A stretch of 64,000 nucleotides of DNA from WTFY01 sp965220875 (GTDB lineage Bacteria; Pseudomonadota; Gammaproteobacteria; UBA4575): the NCBI GenBank assembly GCA_965220875.1, contig OZ244849.1:1054001-1118000 (forward strand), written 5' to 3'. The position numbers and the translations under genes are program-made. Below are positions 18,007 to 25,596 of the stretch, piece by piece. Below the pieces are notes generated by a model, which was not told the DNA's origin, did not search any database, and saw only the letters and a program-made list of their open reading frames with translations. How positions within the stretch are numbered: the stretch's first letter is position 1; the number at the start of each line of letters is the position of its first letter.

Positions 18007-18669
18007 ATGAACGTTGATTTTAAGTTGACAGCAAGCCTGCGTAGCGAACGCGGTACCAACGCGAGCAGAAGGTTGCGAGCGGCCGGCATGGTGCCTGGAG
18101 TCATCTATGGAGGCGGGGAGCCTCCTGCCGAGGTAAGCTTTGAACACGATATCCTGATGCATAACCTCGAAGACGAGGCATTCTATTCACATGTTCTGAC
18201 AGTCGAAGTGGATGGTGAGCCTCAGAAGGCAATCCTGCGGGAACTGCAGCGACATCCCTACAAGTCTGCCATCCTGCATGTGGACCTGCTGCGTGTGCGG
18301 GAAGATACCCTGATTAATGTGCACGTACCGCTGCATTTCGTCAACGAGGATACCTGTCATGGAGTCAAGCTGGAAGGTGGCGTGCTGAGCCACAATTTTG
18401 TTGAACTGGAAATCACCTGTCTGCCAAAGGATCTCCCTGAGTTTATTGAAGTGGATGTGCAGGACCTCAAGCTCAACGAGGCCATTCATTTGAGTGAAAT
18501 CAAGGTCCCCGAGGGAGTGACCATCGTGGAACTCGCTCATGGAGAGGGGCATGATCATGCCGTAGTGTCAGTCCATACAAAGCGTACCGCTCCTCAACTT
18601 GAGGAGGAAGAAGATGAACAGGCAGATGAATCTGCTGAACCGGAGGAGGGCGAGTCAGACTCTCCATGA
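18007..18669 (+). CDS. rplY: Large ribosomal subunit protein bL25 (Ctc/TL5 form)
   Basis: 5S-rRNA-binding ribosomal protein. The 220 residues contain the L25 domain (LRSERGTNASRRLRAAGMVPGVIYGG) plus the C-terminal TL5/Ctc beta domain, so this is the long form. The tail is very acidic (EEEEDEQADESAEPEEGE). It has a good GGAG ribosome site and sits in the usual prs-rplY-pth order. Confidence 0.95.
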   Translation: MNVDFKLTASLRSERGTNASRRLRAAGMVPGVIYGGGEPPAEVSFEHDILMHNLEDEAFYSHVLTVEVDGEPQKAILRELQRHPYKSAILHVDLLRVREDTLINVHVPLHFVNEDTCHGVKLEGGVLSHNFVELEITCLPKDLPEFIEVDVQDLKLNEAIHLSEIKVPEGVTIVELAHGEGHDHAVVSVHTKRTAPQLEEEEDEQADESAEPEEGESDSP

Positions 18670-18688
18670 TTCCTGACCCATTGTGTCC

Positions 18689-19267
18689 ATGCGTGACGGC
18701 ATCCGGCTGATCGCTGGGTTAGGCAATCCGGATGAAAGACATCTACAGACCCGGCACAATGCCGGGTTTTGGTTTGCGGATGCCGTTGCAAGAAAGCATG
18801 GCGTCGAATTCAGTCGCAAGCTTGCATTCAAGGCCGAAGTAACGGACTTCCTTCATGAAGGTGAGAAGATCTGGTTGCTGAAGCCGCTGACCTACATGAA
18901 CAAGATCGGGGTCTCGTTGCGCGCATTTACGCATTACTATGATATGCCCGTAAAAAAAATGCTGGTTGTACATGACGAGATTGACTTGCCGAACGGTACT
19001 GCGAGGCTTAAGTGGGCAGGCGGCCACGGTGGACATAACGGGTTGCGCAGTGCCTTTGCGCACCTGGGTCCAGAATTTTTGCGACTGCGCCTTGGGGTCG
19101 GACACCCTGGATGTAAAGACGATGTAACAGGGTATGTACTCGAAAAGCCGGGCAGTCAGGAGCATGCCGCAATCAACAGGGCTATCGACGATGCTATCGT
19201 GGTACTGGATGATCTGTTCAATGGTGATACGCAGGCTGCCATGAAGAGGCTCCACACCGGACAGTAG
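18689..19267 (+). CDS. pth: Peptidyl-tRNA hydrolase
   Basis: Recycles peptidyl-tRNA dropped by ribosomes. The motifs GLGNP, RHNAGFWFADA (catalytic His), KPLTYMNKIG, VVHDEIDLP and GGHGGHNGLRS are all present in 192 residues. GTG at 18683 is an alternative start six bases upstream. It is followed within three bases by ychF. Confidence 0.96.
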   Translation: MRDGIRLIAGLGNPDERHLQTRHNAGFWFADAVARKHGVEFSRKLAFKAEVTDFLHEGEKIWLLKPLTYMNKIGVSLRAFTHYYDMPVKKMLVVHDEIDLPNGTARLKWAGGHGGHNGLRSAFAHLGPEFLRLRLGVGHPGCKDDVTGYVLEKPGSQEHAAINRAIDDAIVVLDDLFNGDTQAAMKRLHTGQ

Positions 19268-19269
19268 GC

Positions 19270-20361
19270 ATGGCATTTAAATGTGGAATAGTAGGCTTGC
19301 CCAACGTAGGCAAGTCGACCCTCTTCAATGCGCTCACGGCAACCCGGGTAGCCGCAGAGAACTACCCGTTTTGTACCATCGACCCGAACGTAGGTGTCGT
19401 ACCGGTACCTGACCCCAGGGTTGACGCGCTTGCTCGGATTGCGGAGTCGGACAGGATTATCCCGACCACGATTGAGTTCATCGATATAGCAGGTCTTGTT
19501 GCAGGCGCATCAAAGGGTGAAGGGCTTGGCAACCAGTTCCTGGGGCATATACGTGAAACGGATGCGATTGCACAGGTTGCGAGGTGTTTCGAGGATGAAA
19601 ATGTGACTCATGTCAGTGCGAACGTCGATCCGGTCTCGGATGTGGAGACCGTCACCATGGAGCTTCTCCTGGCTGATCTTGAGACCGTGGAAAAAGCCAT
19701 AGGTAAAACGCAGCGTCTTGCGAAATCAGGCTGCAAGGAGGCGCTTTTGCAGGTGGGTGTGTACGAAGACCTGAAAAAACACCTGGAGGACGAACATCTT
19801 GCCCGGGAATTTGAGGCGGGTGACGAACAGGTGCAGTGTCTGGATGCATTGCAGCTGCTTACCGGGAAGCCGATGTTTTTTGTAGCAAATGTTGCGGAAG
19901 ACGGGTTTGAAGACAATGAACATCTGGCCCATTTGCAGGAGTATGCCAGCAGGCAATCCATGGAGGTGATTCCTGTGTGTGCCAAAATCGAGGCAGAGCT
20001 TGCGCAGTTCGAGGAAACCGATCAGCGGATGTACCTGGGTGAACTTGGACTGGACGAGCCAGGCCTGAACCGGGTGATTCGCACCGGATACGCTTTGCTT
20101 GGACTGCAGACTTTTTTCACAGCCGGTCCGAAGGAGACCAGGGCATGGACAGTGAGGTCAGGCTCAACCGCCTCACAGGCTGCAGGCAAAATACACACTG
20201 ACTTTGAAAAAGGCTTCATTCGTGCCGAAGTGGTCAGTTACCAGGATTACATCGAAGCCGGTGGTGAGCTGGGTGCGAAAGGACAGGGCAAATGGCGCCT
20301 GGAAGGGAAAAGTTATGTGATGCAGGAAGGGGATGTCGTGCACTTCCGATTCAATGTTTAG
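19270..20361 (+). CDS. ychF: Redox-regulated ribosome-binding ATPase YchF
   Basis: Obg-family P-loop protein that prefers ATP, 363 residues. The G1 motif GLPNVGKSTLFN, switch region NYPFCTIDPNVG, the DIAGLVAGASKGEGLGNQFL segment and the C-terminal TGS domain (RAWTVRSGSTASQAAGKIH) are present. pth-ychF is a conserved pair. Confidence 0.97.
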   Translation: MAFKCGIVGLPNVGKSTLFNALTATRVAAENYPFCTIDPNVGVVPVPDPRVDALARIAESDRIIPTTIEFIDIAGLVAGASKGEGLGNQFLGHIRETDAIAQVARCFEDENVTHVSANVDPVSDVETVTMELLLADLETVEKAIGKTQRLAKSGCKEALLQVGVYEDLKKHLEDEHLAREFEAGDEQVQCLDALQLLTGKPMFFVANVAEDGFEDNEHLAHLQEYASRQSMEVIPVCAKIEAELAQFEETDQRMYLGELGLDEPGLNRVIRTGYALLGLQTFFTAGPKETRAWTVRSGSTASQAAGKIHTDFEKGFIRAEVVSYQDYIEAGGELGAKGQGKWRLEGKSYVMQEGDVVHFRFNV

Positions 20362-20367
20362 GCAGCA

Positions 20368-20397
20368 TTGACATCTGCCGGAACGATTCTGTACTGT
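20368..20397 (+). promoter_or_regulatory. Candidate promoter of tRNA-Met
   Basis: A perfect -35 TTGACA (20368-20373), 18 bases, then TACTGT (20392-20397), followed by a GC-rich stretch before the tRNA. The -10 matches only 3/6, but position and discriminator fit a stable-RNA promoter. Confidence 0.5.
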
Positions 20398-20417
20398 TTC
20401 CGGGCTTGATAGCGAGT

Positions 20418-20494
20418 GGCTATGTAGCTCAGTTGGTTAGAGCACAGCATTCATAATGCTGGGGTCGTTGGTTCAAGTCCAACCATAGCCACCA
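20418..20494 (+). tRNA. tRNA-Met (CAT), elongator type
   Basis: A 77-base cloverleaf with acceptor GGCTATG/CATAGCC, D arm GCTCAGTTGGTTAGAGC, anticodon stem CAGCA/TGCTG closing TTCATAA (anticodon 20452-20454), T arm GTTCAAGTCC and encoded CCA. The fully paired acceptor (G1-C72) argues for elongator rather than initiator tRNA. Confidence 0.95.
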
Positions 20495-20507
20495 AATTAA
20501 ATTTCAA

Positions 20508-20530
20508 AGCCGTACCAGTACGGCTTTTTT
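20508..20530 (+). terminator. Rho-independent terminator after tRNA-Met
   Basis: Stem AGCCGTA (20508-20514), loop CCAG, stem TACGGCT (20519-20525), followed by a run of T. It ends the ychF/tRNA-Met transcription unit. Confidence 0.88.
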
Positions 20531-20628
20531 ATTGTTTTATATCAGCGGTTTATAGAAACATATCATCCATTGCCATTTTGCAAGATCCATTGACATCTGG
20601 GGCAACTTGAGGCGATATCGGGGGCATA

Positions 20629-20886
20629 TTGACTGTTCTGTGGGAGTGTTACCCTCATGATCTTTATCAAATAATGTCATCCGTTTTTCGCAAGCACCGT
20701 CTTGCCATTGCCATATCCAGGATCGCGAAATGCGGGCGGTTCATGGCCAAACTGCGTAAATGCGACATGCCTATCGCCATTCACTCGGATCTTGGAAGTA
20801 CCGGGGAACCCACCCGTAACCTGCCCAGGACCGAAGAGGCATTGCGCCTGTACCCTGATAACAAAATTATTATGCTCTCATACTGA
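20629..20886 (+). pseudogene. Possible fragment of an amidohydrolase-like gene
   Basis: A short open frame of 85 codons in an otherwise empty 513-bp stretch (20531-21043). The second half (MPIAIHSDLGSTGEPTRNLP, then EEALRLYPDNK) recalls the barrel segment of metal-dependent amidohydrolases, in which a histidine strand is followed by the next strand after a LYPDNKI-type turn. The first half matches nothing I recognise and the frame ends abruptly. I read it as a decayed remnant rather than a functional small gene. The flanking bases hold no other gene I can support. Confidence 0.3.
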
Positions 20887-21043
20887 TTGTGAGCAATTCG
20901 TTCTAAGTTGCTTACGAAAATAAAGGAGTTGGCGCCGGGTTTTGCAGCTCTGATGTTAAGGCTGTCGCCCCTGGCATACATCCAGGAAGCTTGACATTCC
21001 GATTCAGGCTCAATGAACTTCAGTGAAACTGCTTTATTTCAAT

Positions 21044-21412
21044 TCACCTGCCTAATACATCGTCACGGTGTTTTTCTATGGTCTCAATGACTTCATCAAT
21101 TGAATCGTTATCAATATTTAAATCATTCAACGCTTTTCTCACACACTCCATCATGGCATCAACATGCTCGTCCCCTAAGCCGCTCTCAACGGCATGCTTG
21201 TGTGCACGACGCATATCCTTGCCAATGTAAAGAGACGGGCCTCCAAATATATAGGTCAGAAAGGCGCTCATTTTGCGCTGTTGCTTTTCAATGTCGATAT
21301 CTTTAAAAAAGTGATTGATGCGTTCGTCAGATAAGATATTGACGTACAGAAAATGTGAGGCCTTTTCGACAATTTCCTTGCCTCCGATCTTTTCAAATAA
21401 TGTGGGGTTCAT
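21044..21412 (-). CDS. Group 1 truncated haemoglobin
   Basis: A 122-residue TrHb1 globin: LFEKIGGKEIVEKASHFLY opens helix B, FF at 33-34 is the CD region, FLTYIFGGPSLYIGKDMRRAHKH carries the distal region and the proximal-side histidine (AHKHAVESGLGDEHVD). It likely binds O2 or NO in the cytosol, in nitrosative-stress defence or oxygen handling. No partner gene is adjacent, and the product's exact role is unknown. Confidence 0.88.
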   Translation of the reverse strand: MNPTLFEKIGGKEIVEKASHFLYVNILSDERINHFFKDIDIEKQQRKMSAFLTYIFGGPSLYIGKDMRRAHKHAVESGLGDEHVDAMMECVRKALNDLNIDNDSIDEVIETIEKHRDDVLGR

Positions 21413-21873
21413 GGGACTTGCTCTATAGTTTTATTCGGCATCTGAGCATAACATAAAAGAACTTGTCTACTTAAGCACCGGACTGTCAGGCTCTTTAGGT
21501 GTGTACCGGAAAACAAGCAGCCTGAAGCGACGGTTTCACAGACACGAAGGTAGTCATCCAGTGATTGATGAGGCAAGGAGCTTGCAAATACAAACATCAA
21601 GAGTGTACTGCTTACACTTCATTTCAGTGTGAAATTGCAGGAGGTGGCCACTACACTTGCTAAAGCTTCAACCCATCAGGCATCGGTCCACACTGATTCA
21701 TCATATATCTCATTCTTTGTTCCTGGGCTTTCGAACTAATGACTTAAAGGTGCATGTTATATGAACAAAGTTACAGGGCATCTATACGGATGATCAGTCT
21801 TGCCAGGTTATGCCGTCTTCATCTGATATGCGGTACTATGAAGATCTCGACGAGTGAACATTGGGGATAGACC
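21413..21873. other. Long intergenic region, trHb/avtA
   Basis: A 461-bp stretch between divergent globin and avtA genes. It is AT-richer than its surroundings and must hold both promoters. A 63-codon minus-strand frame (21409-21600) has no recognisable protein character. I see no RNA gene or repeat. Confidence 0.6.
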
Positions 21874-23142
21874 ATGGTGCTTTCGGCGTTCGGCCAACGG
21901 CTCATGAGCACATCGGGTACAAGGTCGCTCATGAATGATCTTGGCGAGGTCGCGACCGCTGGCAGCAAGATCGCAAATCTCGGGGGTGGAAACCCGAGCC
22001 ACATTCCGGGTACAGAGATGGTTTTCCGACACCGGATGCAGGCACTCATGCAGCGCAATGACGCATTCGAAAGAGCGATCGGGACCTACGACGCACCGGA
22101 GGGGCATCGAGGCTTCGCCCGCGCTCTTGCCCGCCTGCTCCGACGCGAGCAGGGATGGGAGCTGAGCGAACGCAATATCGCTGTCACCAATGGCAGTCAA
22201 TCTGCCTTTCTCGCTTTGTTCAACTTGTTTGCAGAGCCTGGAGCTGGCGGGAACGGACATCAGGCCAGTCAAATTCTCTTGCCGCTCTCGCCTGAATACA
22301 TTGGGTACACGGATGTGGGGTTTATCCCGGGCTTGTTGACGTCCTGTCGCTCAACCATTAACAAGCTGGGAGACAGGCTGTTCAAGTATGGAGTGGACTT
22401 TGAGGGTCTGGAAGCCGTAAACGACGTGGCCGCAATCTGCCTATCGCGGCCCACAAATCCGACTGGCAACGTCGTGACCGATGAGGAGCTGCGGCGCCTT
22501 GGCGCATTTGCCCGTGCCCGTGGCGTACCGCTCATCGTGGACAGTGCCTACGGACTGCCCTTTCCTGGTATTGTGTTCGGCGATGCGGAACCCGTCTGGG
22601 ATAACAACATGGTTCTCTGTATGAGTCTTTCGAAACTTGGGATGCCAGGGCTTCGTACCGGGATCGTGATTGCCAAAGAGGAGATCATTTCCGCCCTTGG
22701 GGTAATCAACGCGGTCTTCTGTCTTGCGCCTGGAAGCCTTGGCCCTGCACTTGCCACCGATCTTATTGAGAGCGGTGAGATGCTTGCGTTATCCCGGGAG
22801 GTTATCCGGCCTCACTATGCCGAGCGTGCCCAACGAACCCTTGAACTGCTGAGAGAGGGTTTCGATGGCTACGATATCCTGATCCACTGCCCTGAAGGAG
22901 CATTCTTCTTGTGGTTGTGGATGCCGGGACTTTCGATCACCAACGCCGTACTCTACGAACGGTTGAAGGCGCGCGGGGTCATCGTGGTATCTGGTCATCA
23001 TTTTTTCCCAGGGCTTGAGATGGACGACTGGTCCCACAAAAATGAGTGCATCCGTATCAGTTATGCCGATGACTGGAACCGGATTGAGCATGGGCTGGCG
23101 ATCATCGTCGACGAGGTGCGACGCGTCTATGACGGCAGCTGA
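21874..23142 (+). CDS. avtA: Valine--pyruvate aminotransferase
   Basis: PLP aminotransferase (fold type I) exchanging amino groups between valine and pyruvate, giving alanine and 2-ketoisovalerate. It follows E. coli AvtA closely: NLGGGNPSHIPG, VTNGSQSAFLALFNLF, LPLSPEYIGYTDVG, CLSRPTNPTGNVVTDEEL, the PLP-lysine segment CMSLSKLGMPGLR and the C-terminal VVSGHHFFPGLE. 422 residues is full length. The start ATG follows GGGGAT. It stands alone. Confidence 0.93.
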   Translation: MVLSAFGQRLMSTSGTRSLMNDLGEVATAGSKIANLGGGNPSHIPGTEMVFRHRMQALMQRNDAFERAIGTYDAPEGHRGFARALARLLRREQGWELSERNIAVTNGSQSAFLALFNLFAEPGAGGNGHQASQILLPLSPEYIGYTDVGFIPGLLTSCRSTINKLGDRLFKYGVDFEGLEAVNDVAAICLSRPTNPTGNVVTDEELRRLGAFARARGVPLIVDSAYGLPFPGIVFGDAEPVWDNNMVLCMSLSKLGMPGLRTGIVIAKEEIISALGVINAVFCLAPGSLGPALATDLIESGEMLALSREVIRPHYAERAQRTLELLREGFDGYDILIHCPEGAFFLWLWMPGLSITNAVLYERLKARGVIVVSGHHFFPGLEMDDWSHKNECIRISYADDWNRIEHGLAIIVDEVRRVYDGS

Positions 23143-23312
23143 CAAGAACAAGGCGGCCTCTGGACAAAGGAATTTTTATCCAGGGCCGAACCGAAGCCAA
23201 TCAAATGTCTGGTATTTCAAGTTATCAGGCACTCAAGCTTAGGCTTTTGACGGGTGGTTTGTATGGATGGCGAAAATCACGTGGTACAAATGAGGACTAA
23301 TCTATTTCATAC

Positions 23313-23621
23313 CTATCGGTTCTCCGGGCTTATGCCTTTAACTGACTCTGTAAATTCTTTTATTTCCTCGATGCTATATTTCGTATGTACACGGATTGTT
23401 GATGCGGGTTGTTTTGCCAGGCTTACACCGGTACGGCGTTCAGTTTTAGGCCGGATAGGGCGTGGCAATAGTTCGCCTCCACAGTTAGGGCACACATTGT
23501 GAAGAACATTTTCTGCGCAGGTTCTACAATACGTACATTCATATGAGCAGATGCAAGCCTCGGTTGAATGGGGTGGTAAATCCCTGTCACACACTTCACA
23601 ATTGGGCCTAAGTTCTAACAT
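23313..23621 (-). CDS. DUF1272-domain zinc-binding protein
   Basis: A 102-residue protein with DUF1272 at residues 1-60: MLELRPNCEVCDRDLPPHS, then CICSYECTYCRTCAE and VCPNCGGELLPRP. Nine cysteines in CxxC-type pairs indicate one or two zinc sites. The C-terminal 40 residues are charged and probably disordered. The function is not known for the family. It is an isolated gene between avtA and the GST gene, facing the latter. Confidence 0.85.
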   Translation of the reverse strand: MLELRPNCEVCDRDLPPHSTEACICSYECTYCRTCAENVLHNVCPNCGGELLPRPIRPKTERRTGVSLAKQPASTIRVHTKYSIEEIKEFTESVKGISPENR

Positions 23622-23800
23622 GGATTCATTCCTGGATCTTTAAGTACGTTTTATCGCTGGATCAGAGCCATCATCTATATACCAGAATTTGCACAGGAAC
23701 AAGAACAACTGTCTCAAGAGCATAAGTATCCAGAGATTGGCAAGGTCGAGATGCCTGTACCTGGAATAAAATTGCACTTCTCCGCAGTGCGCATGCAAAA

Positions 23801-24475
23801 ATGAAACTGATTATCGGTGACTACAACTATTCCACCTGGTCGATGCGTCCTTGGCTGTACGTGCACAAGCATGGTCTGCCGGTAGAGGTCGAGCGCTACG
23901 ACTTGTTTAGCGAAGACTTGCGTCAAGTTCTTTTGGAGCGGTTTTCCAATGACAAGGTGCCAGTTTTGCTGGATGGTGCAACTGAAGTATGGGATTCGCT
24001 CGCAATTCTTGAATATCTGGGTGAGCGTTTTCCTGATTCGAAGCCTTGGCCAGAAGGCACGGAGGCCCGGGCGGTGGCGCGGTCGGTGAGCGCAGAAATG
24101 CACTCCAGCTTTGGCGCCTTGCGCAATGAGGCGCCGATGAACCTGCGCTGTCAGTTTCCCGGATACAGATTGAGTGAGGAAGCGATAGCAGATGTAGACC
24201 GGATCCAGGCAGTCTGGCGTTATTGCCGGGAGGGCTTTGCGAATGACGGACCTTGGCTTTTCGGGGAGTTTACCATTGCCGATGTGATGTATGCTCCAGT
24301 GGTGATGCGTTTTCGCAGCATCCCGGTGGATCTGGACGACGGCGCCGCCGGTTATTGCAGTACTGTGGAATCTGATCCGTCAGTTCGTGAATGGATTCGC
24401 CGTGGTTTGGCAGAAACCCATCGAGTCGATGAGGACGAACTGGACTGGCCCTCGAAACCGGTCACAGAAATTTAG
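23801..24475 (+). CDS. Glutathione S-transferase family protein
   Basis: A 224-residue cytosolic GST: N-terminal thioredoxin-like domain (MKLIIGDYNYSTWSMRPWLY, with NYSTWSMRP at the glutathione site; KVPVLLDG cis-Pro loop; EVWDSLAILEYLGERFP) and an all-helical C-terminal domain (PWLFGEFTIADVMYAPVV, the N-capping box). The substrate cannot be told. It is the last recognisable chromosomal gene before the accessory island, whose left repeat begins about 35 bp after its stop. Confidence 0.92.
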   Translation: MKLIIGDYNYSTWSMRPWLYVHKHGLPVEVERYDLFSEDLRQVLLERFSNDKVPVLLDGATEVWDSLAILEYLGERFPDSKPWPEGTEARAVARSVSAEMHSSFGALRNEAPMNLRCQFPGYRLSEEAIADVDRIQAVWRYCREGFANDGPWLFGEFTIADVMYAPVVMRFRSIPVDLDDGAAGYCSTVESDPSVREWIRRGLAETHRVDEDELDWPSKPVTEI

Positions 24476-24510
24476 CTGTCAATACTCTGGATATGGTCCA
24501 GGTGTTGTCA

Positions 24511-24531
24511 GAGAGTCGAACTGGGACCTGG
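24511..24531 (+). repeat. Left 21-bp direct repeat (candidate attL)
   Basis: Identical over 21 bp to 38131-38151. Similarity continues about 10 bases to the left with small gaps (ggtgttgtca here, agttctgtga there) and, more loosely, to the right (ggggcttgacac here, gtggcatgacac there). It lies just outside the inverted repeat, as expected for a duplicated target or attachment site. Confidence 0.75.
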
Positions 24532-24553
24532 TACATACACTGGGGGCTTGACA
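24530..24553 (+). repeat. Left terminal inverted repeat
   Basis: 24 bp beginning GGTACATACAC and ending GGGGGCTTGACA, the reverse complement of 38096-38119 with one mismatch. It points into the island. Confidence 0.75.
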
Positions 24554-24806
24554 CCGGAAATAGTTGCCCGGTTTTTCGGCCATGCCGCCAGTTTGACGTC
24601 AGGGCCAATGGCTTTGAAATCCGTGATTCAGGGCAGACAATATCTGCTGTTGACCATAGAAATCATTTTCCACCGGATCCGTGAAAGCACGGGAGAGGCT
24701 TGAAATATCCACGAATCGAATACAATTCCGGCAAATTTTGATCGCTGAAAACCTGATTCGGTGATATTCCGGAATGTCTTGGAGCTACCAAAAACAGAAG
24801 AAACCC

Positions 24807-25110
24807 ATGACAGATTCCATCAAAAAGACGATAAAGAAAACGATCCGGGTGAAACCTGAACAATGGAAATTGATCGAGCACGCGGTCGACGGAACCCGCC
24901 TGACCACCAATCAGCTTGTCATCGAACTAGCGATCGAGGCCCTGGAACGCTGCAGGATGTTCAGCCCCGAGGCCGAAATCCGTGTCGCCAGGCTCTCAAT
25001 ATTCACCGCGCAGACCATCGCCTAGGATCTGATTGCCGCCGGGCGCGAGAATGAAATCCAAGAAATCCGACTTCATTTCCACCATCGTGCCGGAGCTTAG
25101 GACTGACTGA
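24807..25110 (+). pseudogene. Mobilisation-type ribbon-helix-helix gene, broken
   Basis: The intact part (72 codons from ATG 24807) reads KKTIRVKPEQWKLIEHAVDG then LTTNQLVIELAIEALE, a small RHH DNA-binding fold like that of accessory mobilisation (MobC-like) proteins of plasmids and integrative elements, and ends FTAQTIA at a TAG (25023-25025). Reading through gives DLIAAGRENEIQEIR, and shifting by one base there gives FISTIVPELRTD and a TGA at 25110. Both continuations look like the usual C-terminus of the family. I infer two inactivating changes: a nonsense codon and a +1 frameshift near 25071. It suggests the island once moved by mobilisation. Confidence 0.65.
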
Positions 25111-25131
25111 ATCGGCGATGGCTGCCGGTGG

Positions 25132-25160
25132 ACTTACTGTAAGTGGTGCGGCTGCACCAC
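25132..25160. promoter_or_regulatory. Two abutting palindromes upstream of the RHH/defence operon
   Basis: ACTTAC-T-GTAAGT (25132-25144) overlaps by two bases GTGGTGC-ggct-GCACCAC (25143-25160). Both are perfect. They lie about 230 bp upstream of the small RHH gene in a 280-bp gap with no gene. They could be an operator for the RHH protein or a recombination/processing site. No function is shown by the sequence alone. Confidence 0.45.
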
Positions 25161-25390
25161 ATGGATTTCAGCTGGATGTTGATGCAAAGGCCTAGGGTAT
25201 CAGCATATCGATAGACGATGATCTGGAGTCTGCCATGTTCAGCCGTCTAGGGCAACAACCCCAAGTGTTTTGCAAAATGAGCAATCTATATGAGTTGCGA
25301 GGCAGCTAAAAAAACTTCCTCGTACGGTTGAAGCCGATTAGTATATATGCAGTACATTTGAAAGCTATTTCCAAAGCCCGAGGTTTATCG

Positions 25391-25582
25391 ATGGCAGAGA
25401 CAAAATCCATAACCCTGACCGTGCGCATCCAACCTGATGTTAAGGAAGGGCTGCGTACCATGGCCGAACGAGAACGGCGCAGCCTGGCCAATATGATAGA
25501 GGTGATGATTTTGGATTATTGCGGGAGAAATGGGATCTCGGTCGCGGATTCAATAAACTCGAAAACCGAAAAAGCCGAATAG
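25391..25582 (+). CDS. Small ribbon-helix-helix protein, probable operon regulator
   Basis: A 63-residue protein from ATG 25391 with an RHH pattern: a short strand KSITLTVRIQPDVK, then helices GLRTMAERERRSLANMIEVMILDYC. The frame is open upstream to 25328, but the later ATG gives the usual start for this fold. It ends 14 bp before the proposed helicase start, so it is likely the first gene of the defence operon. I infer that it controls the operon. An antitoxin role is possible, but no small toxin gene is adjacent. Confidence 0.7.
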   Translation: MAETKSITLTVRIQPDVKEGLRTMAERERRSLANMIEVMILDYCGRNGISVADSINSKTEKAE

Positions 25583-25596
25583 TGCTATGTGGCAGG

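Larger units (their letters stand above)
24476..24806. other. Left junction region of the accessory island
   Basis: A 331-bp stretch without a gene. It contains the left direct repeat (24511-24531) and the left inverted repeat (24530-24553), followed by AT-richer sequence leading to the broken RHH gene. A 63-codon frame across the repeats is not credible as a protein. Confidence 0.6.

Noticed and set aside
25391..25582. Toxin-antitoxin pair
   Set aside because: The RHH protein resembles an antitoxin, but no small toxin gene is adjacent; the next gene is a 966-residue helicase.
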